NCBI GenBank assembly: GCA_021806765.1
Contig: JAJZQR010000032.1
Location: forward strand, 1 to 28,497
DNA length: 28,497 nucleotides
Direction: 5' to 3'
Source of the DNA: Chloroflexota bacterium
GTDB lineage: Bacteria; Chloroflexota; UBA6077
Below are positions 1 through 8,093 of this stretch, piece after piece. The stretch's first letter is position 1. Each line of letters begins with the position of its first letter. A program made the translations under genes and the position numbers. The notes beneath the pieces were generated by a model. The model made no database searches. It was not told the DNA's origin and saw only the letters and a program-made list of their open reading frames with translations.

Positions 1-167
1 ACTACGACTTCCGGGAGCACGCCGCCATGTTCAAGGTCCGCTCCGACCGCACCGACTACGGCGTGTGCGTGCTGCCCCACCGGTGGGAGACGGCGGGCGA
101 GGGAGTAATGGACCCCGACAACCCGCTCAGGCGGTATCTGGAGGGTCCGAAGAACGAGGGACTCTGA
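1..167 (+). CDS. 3' end of an unrecognised gene (partial)
   Basis: An open frame enters from the left edge (codons in phase with position 3) and ends at TGA 165-167, giving about 54 C-terminal residues that begin YDFREHAAMFKVRSDRTDYG and end in GPKNEGL. The stretch is charged and soluble, with no membrane segment, and its codon use matches the other GC-rich genes here. I do not recognise the family from this tail. The REP-like hairpin at 177-198 follows directly, which fits a true gene end. It is unlikely to be co-transcribed with the small-gene pair that starts at 305, because 137 bp and the hairpin separate them. Confidence 0.55.
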   Translation, partial: YDFREHAAMFKVRSDRTDYGVCVLPHRWETAGEGVMDPDNPLRRYLEGPKNEGL

Positions 168-176
168 CTGGGGTAG

Positions 177-198
177 GGGCGCACCTGCGTGTGCGCCC
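177..198. repeat. REP-like GC-rich palindrome
   Basis: GGGCGCAC (177-184) and GTGCGCCC (191-198) form a perfect 8-bp stem around a 6-nt loop, 10 bp after the stop of the partial gene. A weaker hairpin follows (GGTGC about 201-205 with GCACC about 214-218). There is no T-run, so a simple intrinsic terminator is unlikely. A dispersed extragenic palindrome of the REP type is the better reading. The rest of 199-304 shows no further feature. Confidence 0.5.
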
Positions 199-304
199 AG
201 GGTGCCGTTCGTAGCACCGTGAGAGAGGATGCAGTCAGCTTCGTTCCTGCTGCGCCGCCGGGAGCGCGGGCGTTCGCACGACAGCCACCTATTGGGCACG
301 CATC

Positions 305-538
305 GTGACGTTCAAGCACCCAGTCATGCGTGGCAGGGAGGTGCAGGTGCAAAGAGCGCTGCGCGAGCCTACGCAGGTGCGACGCAGCACTCGTGATCCG
401 TCGGTGCAGCTTTACTATGCGCCGGATCCACCGTATCACGTCTGTGTGGTGGTAAAATGCCTCGACGGTGAGGGCTTTATCGTGACGGCCTACCGCACCG
501 ATGCCATCAAGGAAGGGGAACCGCTGTGGCCACGCTGA
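305..538 (+). CDS. Small DUF4258/BECR-like protein, possible RelE-type toxin
   Basis: This 77-residue protein carries the pattern TFKHPVMRGRE, then VRRSTRDPSVQLYYAP, then VCVVVKCLDGEGFIVTAYRTD. From memory of the family this resembles small DUF4258/BECR-fold proteins: a His-containing helix, a 'dp...lyy' strand, and a hydrophobic strand pair ending in TAY. GTG 305 is the only conventional start in this frame after the TAG at 212-214. The residues just before it (TYWARI) look family-like, so the original N-terminus may be slightly truncated. The stop (536-538) overlaps the start of the DUF2283-like gene by 13 nt, so the two are surely translated together. A toxin role is inferred from the fold class and the pairing only; no catalytic residues are proven. 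Confidence 0.6.
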   Translation: MTFKHPVMRGREVQVQRALREPTQVRRSTRDPSVQLYYAPDPPYHVCVVVKCLDGEGFIVTAYRTDAIKEGEPLWPR

Positions 539-732
539 AGGTTTACTACGATGCCGAAGGAAGGACGCTCACCGTGTGGTTCGACGACCCGGAGAAGGAG
601 TTCGTCGCGGAGGAGGTCGGGGACGAGGTGATCCTGATCAAAGACCGCATGGGTCGGGTGATCGGCTTCGAGCGATTGAACTATGCCGTCGCCCCCGACC
701 AGGCCATCGAGGTGGACGCGGTGGCCGTGTAG
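526..732 (+). CDS. DUF2283 family small protein, possible antitoxin partner
   Basis: This is a 68-residue acidic protein. It has the DUF2283 layout: LKVYYDAEGRTLTVWF, a central EEVGDEVILIKDRMGRVIGFE segment, and a short tail. The GTG start at 526 lies inside the 3' end of the upstream gene. It has a purine-rich Shine-Dalgarno stretch (GGAAGGGGA, about 511-519) at a suitable distance. DUF2283 proteins commonly sit next to DUF4258-type proteins, and the pair is usually suspected to be a toxin-antitoxin module; that is family knowledge plus inference. The region 733-839 after its stop holds no convincing gene or promoter. Confidence 0.75.
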   Translation: MATLKVYYDAEGRTLTVWFDDPEKEFVAEEVGDEVILIKDRMGRVIGFERLNYAVAPDQAIEVDAVAV

Positions 733-839
733 AGCCCGCCTTGCAGCAACATACACGTGGTGGTAGACTCGGCCCTGCTCCGCCGGTGCCGCCGAGAGAT
801 CCTCTCCCGACCCACACAGCACGAAGAGGTAGCCTTAGG

Positions 840-2150
840 TTGTCGTCCTATGCCATCAGCTTAGCTCCTCAGGTAAGAAAGGCCCGCCGCTGGCTGCCGG
901 GCACCGGCGACCTGTCGGTGGACTTCCTCTGGCTGCTGCTGGCGCTGACCCTGGTCCGGGGCGTGATCTACGCGCTGCTGAACCCGCCCTTCGCCTCCCC
1001 CGACGAAAAGCCCCACCTGCAATACGTCGCGAACCTGGCCACCGCAGGCGCCTCGGGGCCGCGAGGTACTGAGGGCGGCCAGCCAGTGCCTTACTACGCC
1101 CTGATGGTTCCGGCCTACTGGCTCACGGCCGGCCAGGCAAAGGAGGTGCAGGACCTGGCGATCAGGTTGGCGTCCTTGGCATTCCTCCTTGGCATCGTGC
1201 TCTTCGCCTGGCTCGCCGGGCGGAGACTGGCGCCGACCGAGCCCATCGTACCCGCGATCGCCGCCGCCTTCGTCGCTCTGCACCCCCAGCTGGCCTACAT
1301 CGGTGCCTCTGCCAACAATGACAACGCCGCCAACCTCATGGCGGCCGTGCTAACCTACTTGGGAATCTCGCTGCTTTCGTCTCCCATGAGCCGCTGGACA
1401 ATCCCGACTACCGCGCTGGCTATCGGAGCAGGGATCATGACCAAGGGTGCGATCGTGCCAGTACTGGCCCTTGTCTGTCTGGTGCTGCTGGCCCGGATCG
1501 TCCAGAAGATCGTGAAAGCCGGTCCGCGACGGGCGGCCATCTATTCCGCCGCTGCGGTTCTGGTAGCACTGCTGGCGCTCAAGACGGCAGCGGGGGCGGC
1601 CACCGTGGGCAAAGCGTGGTGGTTCATCAGCTCCCATGACTGGTCGCGATTGGCTGAGCCTTTCCAAGCGGGCGCCGCCGCTGCCCTCTCATACGAATTC
1701 AGCAGCTTCTGGGCAGCCTTCATTGCGGAGTCGGTGCGCCCTTCACCAATCTGGTACGCTGTCCCCACCACCGTCGCGACCGTGGGTCTGGCCACCACCG
1801 TTTTCCGAGTGCTGTTGAGCTGGATCCAGAGGCGCGGGCAATCAACACGGCAGACGGTCGTCCTTGGCTTCCTGGCAGCCATGCTGGTAGCTCAGTGGGT
1901 CACCATTTACCTCGTCTACGCCTGGTCCTCCGACGACCAATGGCGCATCTTTTCACTCCAGGGGCGATACCTCTTCCCTGCGCTCGGACCGCTGGCACTG
2001 CTGACCGCTTACGGTGTGGGCTCACTTCCTGAAGGCCCCTTCCGACCGTGGGCCTACCCCACGCTCGTCGGATTGCTCCTGGTCTTCGATGCCGCCTCCA
2101 TGATCGCCCTGCTGGCCTATCGCAGCTGGTCGTTCAGCAGTACGTGGTGA
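840..2150 (+). CDS. Polytopic GT-C/DUF2142-like membrane protein
   Basis: A 436-residue protein with about ten hydrophobic segments. Near the N-terminus, after the first membrane helix, it has LLNPPFASPDEKPHLQYV, the acidic first-loop motif typical of GT-C lipid-phosphosugar-dependent glycosyltransferases and DUF2142 proteins. IGASANNDN and LQGRYLFP follow further on. It is a clear paralog of the product of 23501-24838, with the same motif order. The HQPPLYY motif of the paralog is degraded here to GQPVPYY. I chose TTG 840 (purine-rich AGAGGT upstream) because the longer open frame from 501 would cover the DUF2283 gene and encode low-complexity Arg/Gly sequence. It converges with asnB, with 64 bp between the stops and only a weak CCCGG/CCGGG hairpin there. 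The sugar donor and acceptor are unknown. Confidence 0.75.
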   Translation: MSSYAISLAPQVRKARRWLPGTGDLSVDFLWLLLALTLVRGVIYALLNPPFASPDEKPHLQYVANLATAGASGPRGTEGGQPVPYYALMVPAYWLTAGQAKEVQDLAIRLASLAFLLGIVLFAWLAGRRLAPTEPIVPAIAAAFVALHPQLAYIGASANNDNAANLMAAVLTYLGISLLSSPMSRWTIPTTALAIGAGIMTKGAIVPVLALVCLVLLARIVQKIVKAGPRRAAIYSAAAVLVALLALKTAAGAATVGKAWWFISSHDWSRLAEPFQAGAAAALSYEFSSFWAAFIAESVRPSPIWYAVPTTVATVGLATTVFRVLLSWIQRRGQSTRQTVVLGFLAAMLVAQWVTIYLVYAWSSDDQWRIFSLQGRYLFPALGPLALLTAYGVGSLPEGPFRPWAYPTLVGLLLVFDAASMIALLAYRSWSFSSTW

Positions 2151-2214
2151 GTGAAGCTGTGCTGTCGCCCTCACGAGGACTCCCGGAAACGGACCGGGCT
2201 AGCTCGCTAACCGA

Positions 2215-4173
2215 TCACATCCACATGTCCAGCCACGCCTCAAACATCAATACGTCCCAGATGTAGTAGTGCCAGTTGCGCCTCCCGGACAGGTGCTCCG
2301 TCCACTTCTGGCGAATGGGAGAGGGATCAAAGAAGCCTTCCTGGCGCAATCGCCGTTCATCCAGTAGCCCCTCCGCCCACTCCCGCAGCGGGCCACGCAG
2401 CCAGCTGTCGATAGGCACGCCGAACCCCATCTTCGGGCGCTCGATCAACTCCCTGGGGACGTACCGATACAGCAGTTGTCGCAGGATCCATTTCCCCTGC
2501 CCGCCCCGCACCTTCATGGAGAGCGGCAACCTCCAGGCGAACTCCACCACCCTGTGATCCAGCAGGGGGACTCGCGCCTCCAGACTCACCCCCATGCTCG
2601 CCCGGTCCACCTTGACCAGGATGTCGTCGGGCAGATAGGTCACCGCATCCAAGAACATCATCCGCTGTGTTGTGTCCGGCAACTTTGCCCACTGACTGCT
2701 GTCTGTGAGAGCCGTCGGAGGTTCGCAAGAACCGCACACGAGTGAGTCCGGCTCTTTCCAGTGAGAGACCAGGCCCAGGTACATAGCCTCGGGCGAGTCC
2801 ATCGCCAGGATCTCGGCCATCTTGTGAAGCTTGTCACCCGGCTGCCGCTGCTGAATAGCCTTCGGAAGAGCCGGACCAAGTCCTCGAAAGGTGGCCTCCC
2901 ACAGCTGAGGAGACACCGCCGTCAGAACTGAAGCTGCCACGCTCCTGATGGGCCGGGGCACGCGTCCAACTTGCCGCCACAGCTCCCGGCCCCAGAAGTA
3001 CCGGTTGTAGCCAGCGAATAGCTCGTCCCCGGCATCACCTGATAGACTCACCGTCACGTCGCTTCGAGCCATCCTCGACACCAGGAAGGTGGGGATCTGG
3101 GAGGAGTCGGAGAAGGGCTCGTCGTAGAGATCGGGCAGCAGCGGGATGACCGCCATGGCCTCCTCGGGCGTTACGTACAGCTCCGTGTGCTCGGTGCCCA
3201 GATGCCGCGCCACGGCCTTGGCATCTTCCGCCTCGTTGTAGCCGGCATCGCGGAAGCCGATGGTGAAGGTCTTCACCGGGCGTCCACTCTGAGCCTGCAT
3301 CAAGGCGACCACCGTGGAGGAATCCACTCCACCCGACAGGAACGCCCCGAGAGGCACATCTGCCTCCATCCGGAGCTTGACCGCATCCCGCAACAGAGCA
3401 TCCAGGTCGGCCAGCACCTCCTCCACCGATCCCTTGAAAGGTTGGGCAACCCCACGTTCTGCGACTTCCTTGGCAGACCAATAGGGGACTGGTTGTGGTT
3501 GGCTCCCCGCACCCTCGCCATGGACTGTCAGCACAGTGCCGGGTGGGAGCTTCCGAATCCCCTGGTATATGGAGTAGGGAGCCGGAATGTAGTTGTGTCG
3601 AAGGTATAGGGAAAGAGCGTCTCGGTTGATCTCCGGTTCGAAAGCGGGATGGGCACGCAGGGCTTTCAACTCGGAGCCAAACAGGAAGGTACTGCCCATC
3701 CAGCCGTAGTAAAGAGGTTTCTTCCCGAGGCGATCGCGCACCAGGTGGAGAACCCGCTCCTTCCGGTCCCACAGGGCAAAGGCGAACATGCCGTTGAACC
3801 GCTGAACCGCTGCCGTCACCCCCCATCGGGTAATGGCGGCCAGCATCACCTCAGTGTCGGAATGCCCCAACCAGCGGCCCGTAGCCTCAACCTCTAGCTC
3901 CTTCCGCAGCGCCTCGAAGTTGTACACCTCGCCATTGAAGATGATCACATACCGTCCCGATGCGGAGGTCATCGGCTGATGGCCTTTAGGTGAGAGATCG
4001 ACGATGGAAAGGCGGCGATGGCCTAGACCGATACCTGCTTCCGCATCGATCCAAGTCCCCGCATCGTCCGGCCCCCTATGTTGGAGGGTATCGCGCATCG
4101 ACGTGACTGCTGCCAGAAGCTCCAGTTCGGCCACGTCGCCTGACGCCTCCAAGACCCCTGCTATGCCACACAC
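2215..4173 (-). CDS. asnB: Glutamine-hydrolysing asparagine synthase-type amidotransferase
   Basis: This is a 652-residue two-domain enzyme of the usual AsnB length. The class II glutamine amidotransferase domain starts MCGIAGV with the nucleophile Cys2 exposed after Met removal, followed by GHRRLSIVDL and the FNGEVYN segment. The synthetase domain has the PP-loop FLSGGVDSS near residue 285 and SLSGDAGDELFAGYNRY. The start is GTG 4171-4173, directly after the TAG of the upstream membrane-protein gene, with a G-rich ribosome site inside that gene's end. It is the last gene of the long operon. In sugar loci such enzymes (for example WbpS of Pseudomonas O-antigen) are thought to convert a uronic acid to its amide. 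That fits the UDP-HexNAc dehydrogenase at 19179-20510, but plain asparagine synthesis cannot be excluded. Confidence 0.93.
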   Translation of the reverse strand: MCGIAGVLEASGDVAELELLAAVTSMRDTLQHRGPDDAGTWIDAEAGIGLGHRRLSIVDLSPKGHQPMTSASGRYVIIFNGEVYNFEALRKELEVEATGRWLGHSDTEVMLAAITRWGVTAAVQRFNGMFAFALWDRKERVLHLVRDRLGKKPLYYGWMGSTFLFGSELKALRAHPAFEPEINRDALSLYLRHNYIPAPYSIYQGIRKLPPGTVLTVHGEGAGSQPQPVPYWSAKEVAERGVAQPFKGSVEEVLADLDALLRDAVKLRMEADVPLGAFLSGGVDSSTVVALMQAQSGRPVKTFTIGFRDAGYNEAEDAKAVARHLGTEHTELYVTPEEAMAVIPLLPDLYDEPFSDSSQIPTFLVSRMARSDVTVSLSGDAGDELFAGYNRYFWGRELWRQVGRVPRPIRSVAASVLTAVSPQLWEATFRGLGPALPKAIQQRQPGDKLHKMAEILAMDSPEAMYLGLVSHWKEPDSLVCGSCEPPTALTDSSQWAKLPDTTQRMMFLDAVTYLPDDILVKVDRASMGVSLEARVPLLDHRVVEFAWRLPLSMKVRGGQGKWILRQLLYRYVPRELIERPKMGFGVPIDSWLRGPLREWAEGLLDERRLRQEGFFDPSPIRQKWTEHLSGRRNWHYYIWDVLMFEAWLDMWM

Positions 4174-5679
4174 CTAATGGATTCCCCCGCCCGGAGGGAT
4201 CACAGCTTCCGGCTTGCGCTGGACCCGCCGATGGAATCGGATCATCCATCGTCTCAAACCCGCTTTCTCGACAGCCACGAGCCCCCCCAAAATGCCGATT
4301 GCAGCCAAAATCATAACGTGCCCGTATCGCATTCTATAAAGAGCACCAACGTTAGGAGTGGCGATGCCGTAAGTCACTATTGAGACAGTACAGAAGACCA
4401 AGACAATCCATGCCTCTATACGACATCGCCAGCGCCAGATGGAATAGGGCAACAAGAGTAGGGCCAGGTAAACGCCGATCATTTCCAGTTCTGATACTCG
4501 CCGCATCGCCGTACTGGCATTTGAGGAACCACGTTCAAACCACTGACTAGGGAACGGCGCCAAGAATGCAATTTCGGCCGCTCGAGGCAGATAGCGGAGC
4601 ACTTGTGAGACGTCGTGAAAACGAACATCGATATCAACGTTGCTCGCCGCATCGGGATAGGTGGTCCGAAAATCATCCCGAACGGTGGCCAAGGCATAGA
4701 ACTTGTTTTCGATGAAGGACGGCAGCAATTCGGAGGGCCGCCACAGAGGCTCTGGTAGACTGTCCACACTCTGAGGGGCAGCGCCAGCCGTGGCACGCGG
4801 CAGTGGCAGCCCAGCCGAGGGCGGAGGGGCAGCGCCAGCCGTGGCACGAGGCAATGGTAGCCCTGCGGTGGGCGGAGGGGCCTCCCTCTCGATACCACCC
4901 CTCGTGAAGGGCGTCATCGCGAAGACTGCTACCCATACCAGCAGCACGCTGACTGCCGTGCTGGCCCAACCTGACCTGTTCCGGCGCTTCCAGACAGGAA
5001 GCACAACAGTCGTTAGCAGGGCTAGGAGAACCGCTACTCCCTGCATGATCTGCACTACGTATGGACGCATCAACCAGACGAGGATCACGCCAGAAACGAG
5101 GCACAGCAGGGCCTGAGCCAAGTGGCGCCAATCGCTGCGCCACGTGTTGACTTGTGCCATCAGTATCCAACCGTACAGAAAGAGAAGAGTGCCGGCAATC
5201 GTGTAGCCATCCTTATGAAGCTGGGCGTACCATGTCATCGAAGACGGATAGAGCATGAAGGGCAAGGTTGCCCAAATTGCCAAGCGCCAATTGGGCATGA
5301 AGACCTGCACAATGCTCAGCAGGACAATCCCTGAAGTAGCCTGAAGAGCCGCATTAAGCGGAACGATAGTCCACGGAGCGGGAACGGTAAGCGCGTATAT
5401 GGCGCCCGCTATTCCAGAGGGAGCCTGGCCCTCCGGGCGCAACTCCCAGGCTGACCAACCCTGGCCCCGTATCTTCTCTGCCAGGTCGACGGCGATACGG
5501 TGGAACTGCAGCCAGTCACCCCCTACGAGCAAGCCTTGCCCCCCATTCCAAGAAGGGATGACGTAGGGCAGTATGACCAGTTGTACTAGCCACGCCACGG
5601 TGGCTGTAAAGGCGAAGAAGGCCAGCCACAGGCGCAGCACCGGTGCCCGATCTTCAACCCCACCCTCCCCAGTACTCAC
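4174..5679 (-). CDS. Polytopic membrane protein, candidate polysaccharide polymerase (Wzy-like)
   Basis: A 501-residue protein with hydrophobic segments near residues 17-38, 103-125, 132-145, 160-176, 187-204, 210-229, 241-256, 400-412, 423-440 and 454-470, and a long exposed loop between about 258 and 398. Conserved-looking stretches are SAWELRPEGQAPSGIAGAIY and GALYRMRYGHVMIL. No named family is evident by eye. The GTG start at 5679 has AAAGGA upstream, and the stop abuts asnB. A many-pass protein with one large external loop, next to a Wzx-type flippase and with no other polymerase in the operon, suggests a Wzy or GT-C role; this is inference from topology and context. The loop carries an odd 17-residue tandem repeat (4775-4876). 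Confidence 0.75.
   Translation of the reverse strand: MSTGEGGVEDRAPVLRLWLAFFAFTATVAWLVQLVILPYVIPSWNGGQGLLVGGDWLQFHRIAVDLAEKIRGQGWSAWELRPEGQAPSGIAGAIYALTVPAPWTIVPLNAALQATSGIVLLSIVQVFMPNWRLAIWATLPFMLYPSSMTWYAQLHKDGYTIAGTLLFLYGWILMAQVNTWRSDWRHLAQALLCLVSGVILVWLMRPYVVQIMQGVAVLLALLTTVVLPVWKRRNRSGWASTAVSVLLVWVAVFAMTPFTRGGIEREAPPPTAGLPLPRATAGAAPPPSAGLPLPRATAGAAPQSVDSLPEPLWRPSELLPSFIENKFYALATVRDDFRTTYPDAASNVDIDVRFHDVSQVLRYLPRAAEIAFLAPFPSQWFERGSSNASTAMRRVSELEMIGVYLALLLLPYSIWRWRCRIEAWIVLVFCTVSIVTYGIATPNVGALYRMRYGHVMILAAIGILGGLVAVEKAGLRRWMIRFHRRVQRKPEAVIPPGGGIH
4775..4876 (-). repeat. In-frame 51-bp tandem repeat (two copies)
   Basis: Positions 4775-4825 and 4826-4876 are near-identical 51-bp units, both starting GGGGCAGCGCCAGCCGTGGC on the plus strand. 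The next four bases at 4877 restart the unit and then diverge. They encode PPPTAGLPLPRATAGAA and PPPSAGLPLPRATAGAA, residues 267-300 of the membrane protein, at the start of its long loop. The differences are mostly synonymous, so the duplication is recent or under protein-level constraint. Confidence 0.9.
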
Positions 5680-5749
5680 TCTCGAACGTTCCTTTCTGGA
5701 TCAACCAGCGCATCAGCCGCCATTATTTGTGTCGAGGGGTGGTTTGCGA

Positions 5750-6763
5750 CTACCAGTACGACCGAAACCTCTCCAACGCATAGCCTGCTCTCCGAACAGC
5801 CGGCAACAGTACCTTCTGCCTCGCGGTGAAGGATAGCCCTGCTCGCTCTGAGTTGGAAAGGAGGAATCGCAACAGGGTCTCCTTGAAGGATCCACCCAGT
5901 TCGTTGAGGCAGTCGGCAGCATCTGCCGCACTCGCAGCCGCCAGCCATCCCCAGAGGAGCCCTCGTAGACGCAGCCCACTAACACTCGCTTCAAGGTCCT
6001 GCATGAACTGGCGCTCTTCCGGAAACCGCGAAGCAAACTCAATACAATAGTGGTTGAACACTTCCGTTCGTAGGGTGACGAAATCCCGAGAGGATATCCG
6101 TTGGGAAAACTGCCCTTCGTGAACCCGCATTCTCATCAATGGCGCAGTGAGGAGCGCCACGTCCCACTGTTCCGCAACGCGCATCAGGATCACGAAATCA
6201 GAAACGCTCACATTCATTGACTCGTCGAAGGGGCTGGCTCCCAGAGCAGTTCGGCGAAACACCACACTCTGCATAGGAAACACATTCACGCCCAACCGTG
6301 CCAGAGTAGCGATGTAACGGCGACCGGACCAAACGTCATCCCGGCGGATGATGCGCCGCTCTCCCACCAGCTGATCGCGAGCATCTATTACATAACAGTT
6401 GCTTCCCGAAAACCCAGCCTCCTGATTGCGTTCCAGCATGGACACGTGTGACTGCAGAAAGTCAGGTTCGTACAAATCATCATCGTGGAAGAAGGTAAGG
6501 TACTTACCCTTCGCAGCGTCTATCCCCCGCGAGAAGTTCGCAAACATGTGGAGACGCTGTTCGGACCGCAGGACTCTTGCGCGCGGCTCCTCCTTCACAT
6601 AGAGATTGATGATCTCCTGTGCGTCGGCGGGGCACGCATTGTCGAGAATCAGCAGTTCGCTGTTCGCATAGGACTGAGCGCGAAAGCTATGCAGAGCCCC
6701 TCGGAGCGTATGAACGCGGCCTATTGTAGGTATGCAAACGGTTACTAATGGTGGAACGGCCAT
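5750..6763 (-). CDS. GT2 family glycosyltransferase
   Basis: A 337-residue soluble GT-A fold transferase. It has the N-terminal PLVTVCIPTIGR strand-turn, LLILDNACPAD at the nucleotide site, and the metal-binding acidic motif TFFHDDDLYEPDF near residue 95. It should transfer one sugar from a nucleotide donor to the growing lipid-linked repeat unit at the inner membrane face; the sugar is unknown. ATG 6763 is chosen. A TTG two codons upstream (6769) is possible, and neither has a clear Shine-Dalgarno site. A 91-bp MITE-like element ends only about 9 bp upstream of the TTG, so insertion probably replaced the original leader. The gap to the downstream membrane-protein gene is 70 bp. Confidence 0.9.
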   Translation of the reverse strand: MAVPPLVTVCIPTIGRVHTLRGALHSFRAQSYANSELLILDNACPADAQEIINLYVKEEPRARVLRSEQRLHMFANFSRGIDAAKGKYLTFFHDDDLYEPDFLQSHVSMLERNQEAGFSGSNCYVIDARDQLVGERRIIRRDDVWSGRRYIATLARLGVNVFPMQSVVFRRTALGASPFDESMNVSVSDFVILMRVAEQWDVALLTAPLMRMRVHEGQFSQRISSRDFVTLRTEVFNHYCIEFASRFPEERQFMQDLEASVSGLRLRGLLWGWLAAASAADAADCLNELGGSFKETLLRFLLSNSERAGLSFTARQKVLLPAVRRAGYALERFRSYW

Positions 6764-6777
6764 TCTCAAGGCTTATG

Positions 6778-6868
6778 GTGTACCCCATTGTCAAGACAGT
6801 TTTCGGGCAGGTTTTTGCTAAGATCCTGGGCCTAGCTTAGGGGCCCATCCAGTTTTGACAGGGTACAC
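6778..6868. mobile_element. 91-bp MITE-like element with terminal inverted repeats and 4-bp target duplication
   Basis: The left end GTGTACCC (6778-6785) and right end GGGTACAC (6861-6868) are perfect 8-bp inverted repeats. Homology continues inwards as GTCAAgAC on the left and GTCAAaAC on the right when read from each end. The direct repeat TATG flanks it exactly (6774-6777 and 6869-6872), as expected for a target-site duplication. No transposase fits in 91 bp, so this is a non-autonomous miniature element or internally deleted insertion sequence; the ends recall IS3-like termini, with low confidence. The interior has a TGGGCC/GGCCCA hairpin. The left end, read on the minus strand, carries an outward TTGACA, a possible -35 facing the glycosyltransferase gene. 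Confidence 0.72.
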
Positions 6869-6947
6869 TATGCCCACTTTGCCCAGAACCGACGTATCGA
6901 TTGACAAGCATACATCTTGTGATCACTTGGTCCATGTTCTGAAGTCC

Positions 6948-8093
6948 TCAGCAGCATGTACCTCTCTCGGAAACCCATGCTGCGAACTGCGCTATGTCCG
7001 CCACGTGATCGACGCGCTTCAACCCCGGCCAGCTCGCCCGCCTTTGGTCGCGCTTCCCTCGCATCAGGAGTCTGGGAAACGCCGCCACGTACTTCCTGTT
7101 GAAGGGGGACATACTAAGCCCTAGCCAATCCCCCAGGGTCAAAGCTCGGCTTCGATTCACTACATCTCGAATCGAAAGGGCACCTACTCTGAACTCCAGG
7201 TACCACGCAAACACCTGGTGTCGGACGTAATCCACTCTACTGATTGAAACACCAGGCAGCTGCTCCCTATAGTTGGTCTGCAGCAGGTTAAGCCAGCGAT
7301 ACATCGAGTTAATCATCTCGTTGCCAGGCAGGTGACCTGGGAAATGGGAGTGTGAGCCGAGGTACTCCATCCCTTGGTCCTGCTTGCCGCTGTAAGCGTA
7401 GTGGCCGAACGACTTTGGCGAGACCCCAACGACGACCAGCTTCCTAGGCAAGAAGACGAAACTGTCGGCCAGCAGTAGCAGGGAATTGAGCGCGTAGTGG
7501 TCTGGAAATGGGGGGCGAAACATGCCGCCCGGTATAGAATCTGCTGCCCGCCGCGAAACGAGGGTGAGTTGCATGTTTAGAGGAAATCGAACACGAAAGC
7601 GAAACATGTCACGCACAACGCCTTGCCGAAGACTACGGGACATTGGACCAGCCGAAAACTCGGGCCCGAATCGAAAGTGCGGGTCCGCATAGTAGCTACT
7701 GGCGTTTCCCGCGATCGAATTGGGAAAAGCGTACGTATAACCATTGTAGGTAATGCAGTCCGGGTTATGGTACTCATCGATGACTCGATCGACCGCAGAG
7801 AAATAGCCCGGCAACAGATAATCATCATCGCCCATCATCAGCACGTAGTCGCCGCTGCTAGCCGCCAGAGCGGCGTTCCAGTTGTCTGTGACAGAAAGAG
7901 GCATTTCCGACCGCACATACTTCAGGCGAGAGTCAGACCGGAATTCCGCAAGAATGGCTCCCGTCTCGTCAGTGCTAGCATTATCTGCCACGACCATCTC
8001 CACATCCGAACGGCACAGAGAGAGCACGGATTTGATGCAGTCTCTCAGAAATCGCCCCCCGTTCCTCGTGGGCAAGAGAACAGAAAACTTCAC
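6948..8093 (-). CDS. GT2 family glycosyltransferase
   Basis: A 381-residue GT-A transferase. It opens with KFSVLLPTRNGGRFLRDCI, then VEMVVADNASTDET, then the acidic metal site YVLMMGDDDYLLPGYF near residue 88. The C-terminal half is longer than the minimal fold and is probably acceptor-specific. The start is GTG 8093, which overlaps the TGA of the upstream methyltransferase as GTGA and has AAGGTGAAGGA upstream. A longer in-frame start at 8249 would lie wholly inside that gene and precede the conserved fold. Translational coupling to the methyltransferase suggests both act on the same residue of the repeat unit. Downstream comes the 184-bp gap holding the MITE-like element. Confidence 0.9.
   Translation of the reverse strand: MKFSVLLPTRNGGRFLRDCIKSVLSLCRSDVEMVVADNASTDETGAILAEFRSDSRLKYVRSEMPLSVTDNWNAALAASSGDYVLMMGDDDYLLPGYFSAVDRVIDEYHNPDCITYNGYTYAFPNSIAGNASSYYADPHFRFGPEFSAGPMSRSLRQGVVRDMFRFRVRFPLNMQLTLVSRRAADSIPGGMFRPPFPDHYALNSLLLLADSFVFLPRKLVVVGVSPKSFGHYAYSGKQDQGMEYLGSHSHFPGHLPGNEMINSMYRWLNLLQTNYREQLPGVSISRVDYVRHQVFAWYLEFRVGALSIRDVVNRSRALTLGDWLGLSMSPFNRKYVAAFPRLLMRGKRDQRRASWPGLKRVDHVADIAQFAAWVSERGTCC

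Noticed and set aside
501..839. Extension of the left GT-C protein back to 501
   Set aside because: It overlaps the DUF2283 gene in another frame and encodes Arg/Gly-rich sequence with no membrane or family pattern; TTG 840 is more credible.
760..863. Short frame VVDSALLRRCRREILSRPTQ between the DUF2283 and GT-C genes
   Set aside because: No start with ribosome site and no recognisable family; likely chance coding.
2151..2214. Bidirectional terminator between the left GT-C gene and asnB
   Set aside because: Only a 5-bp CCCGG/CCGGG stem and no T-run on either strand.
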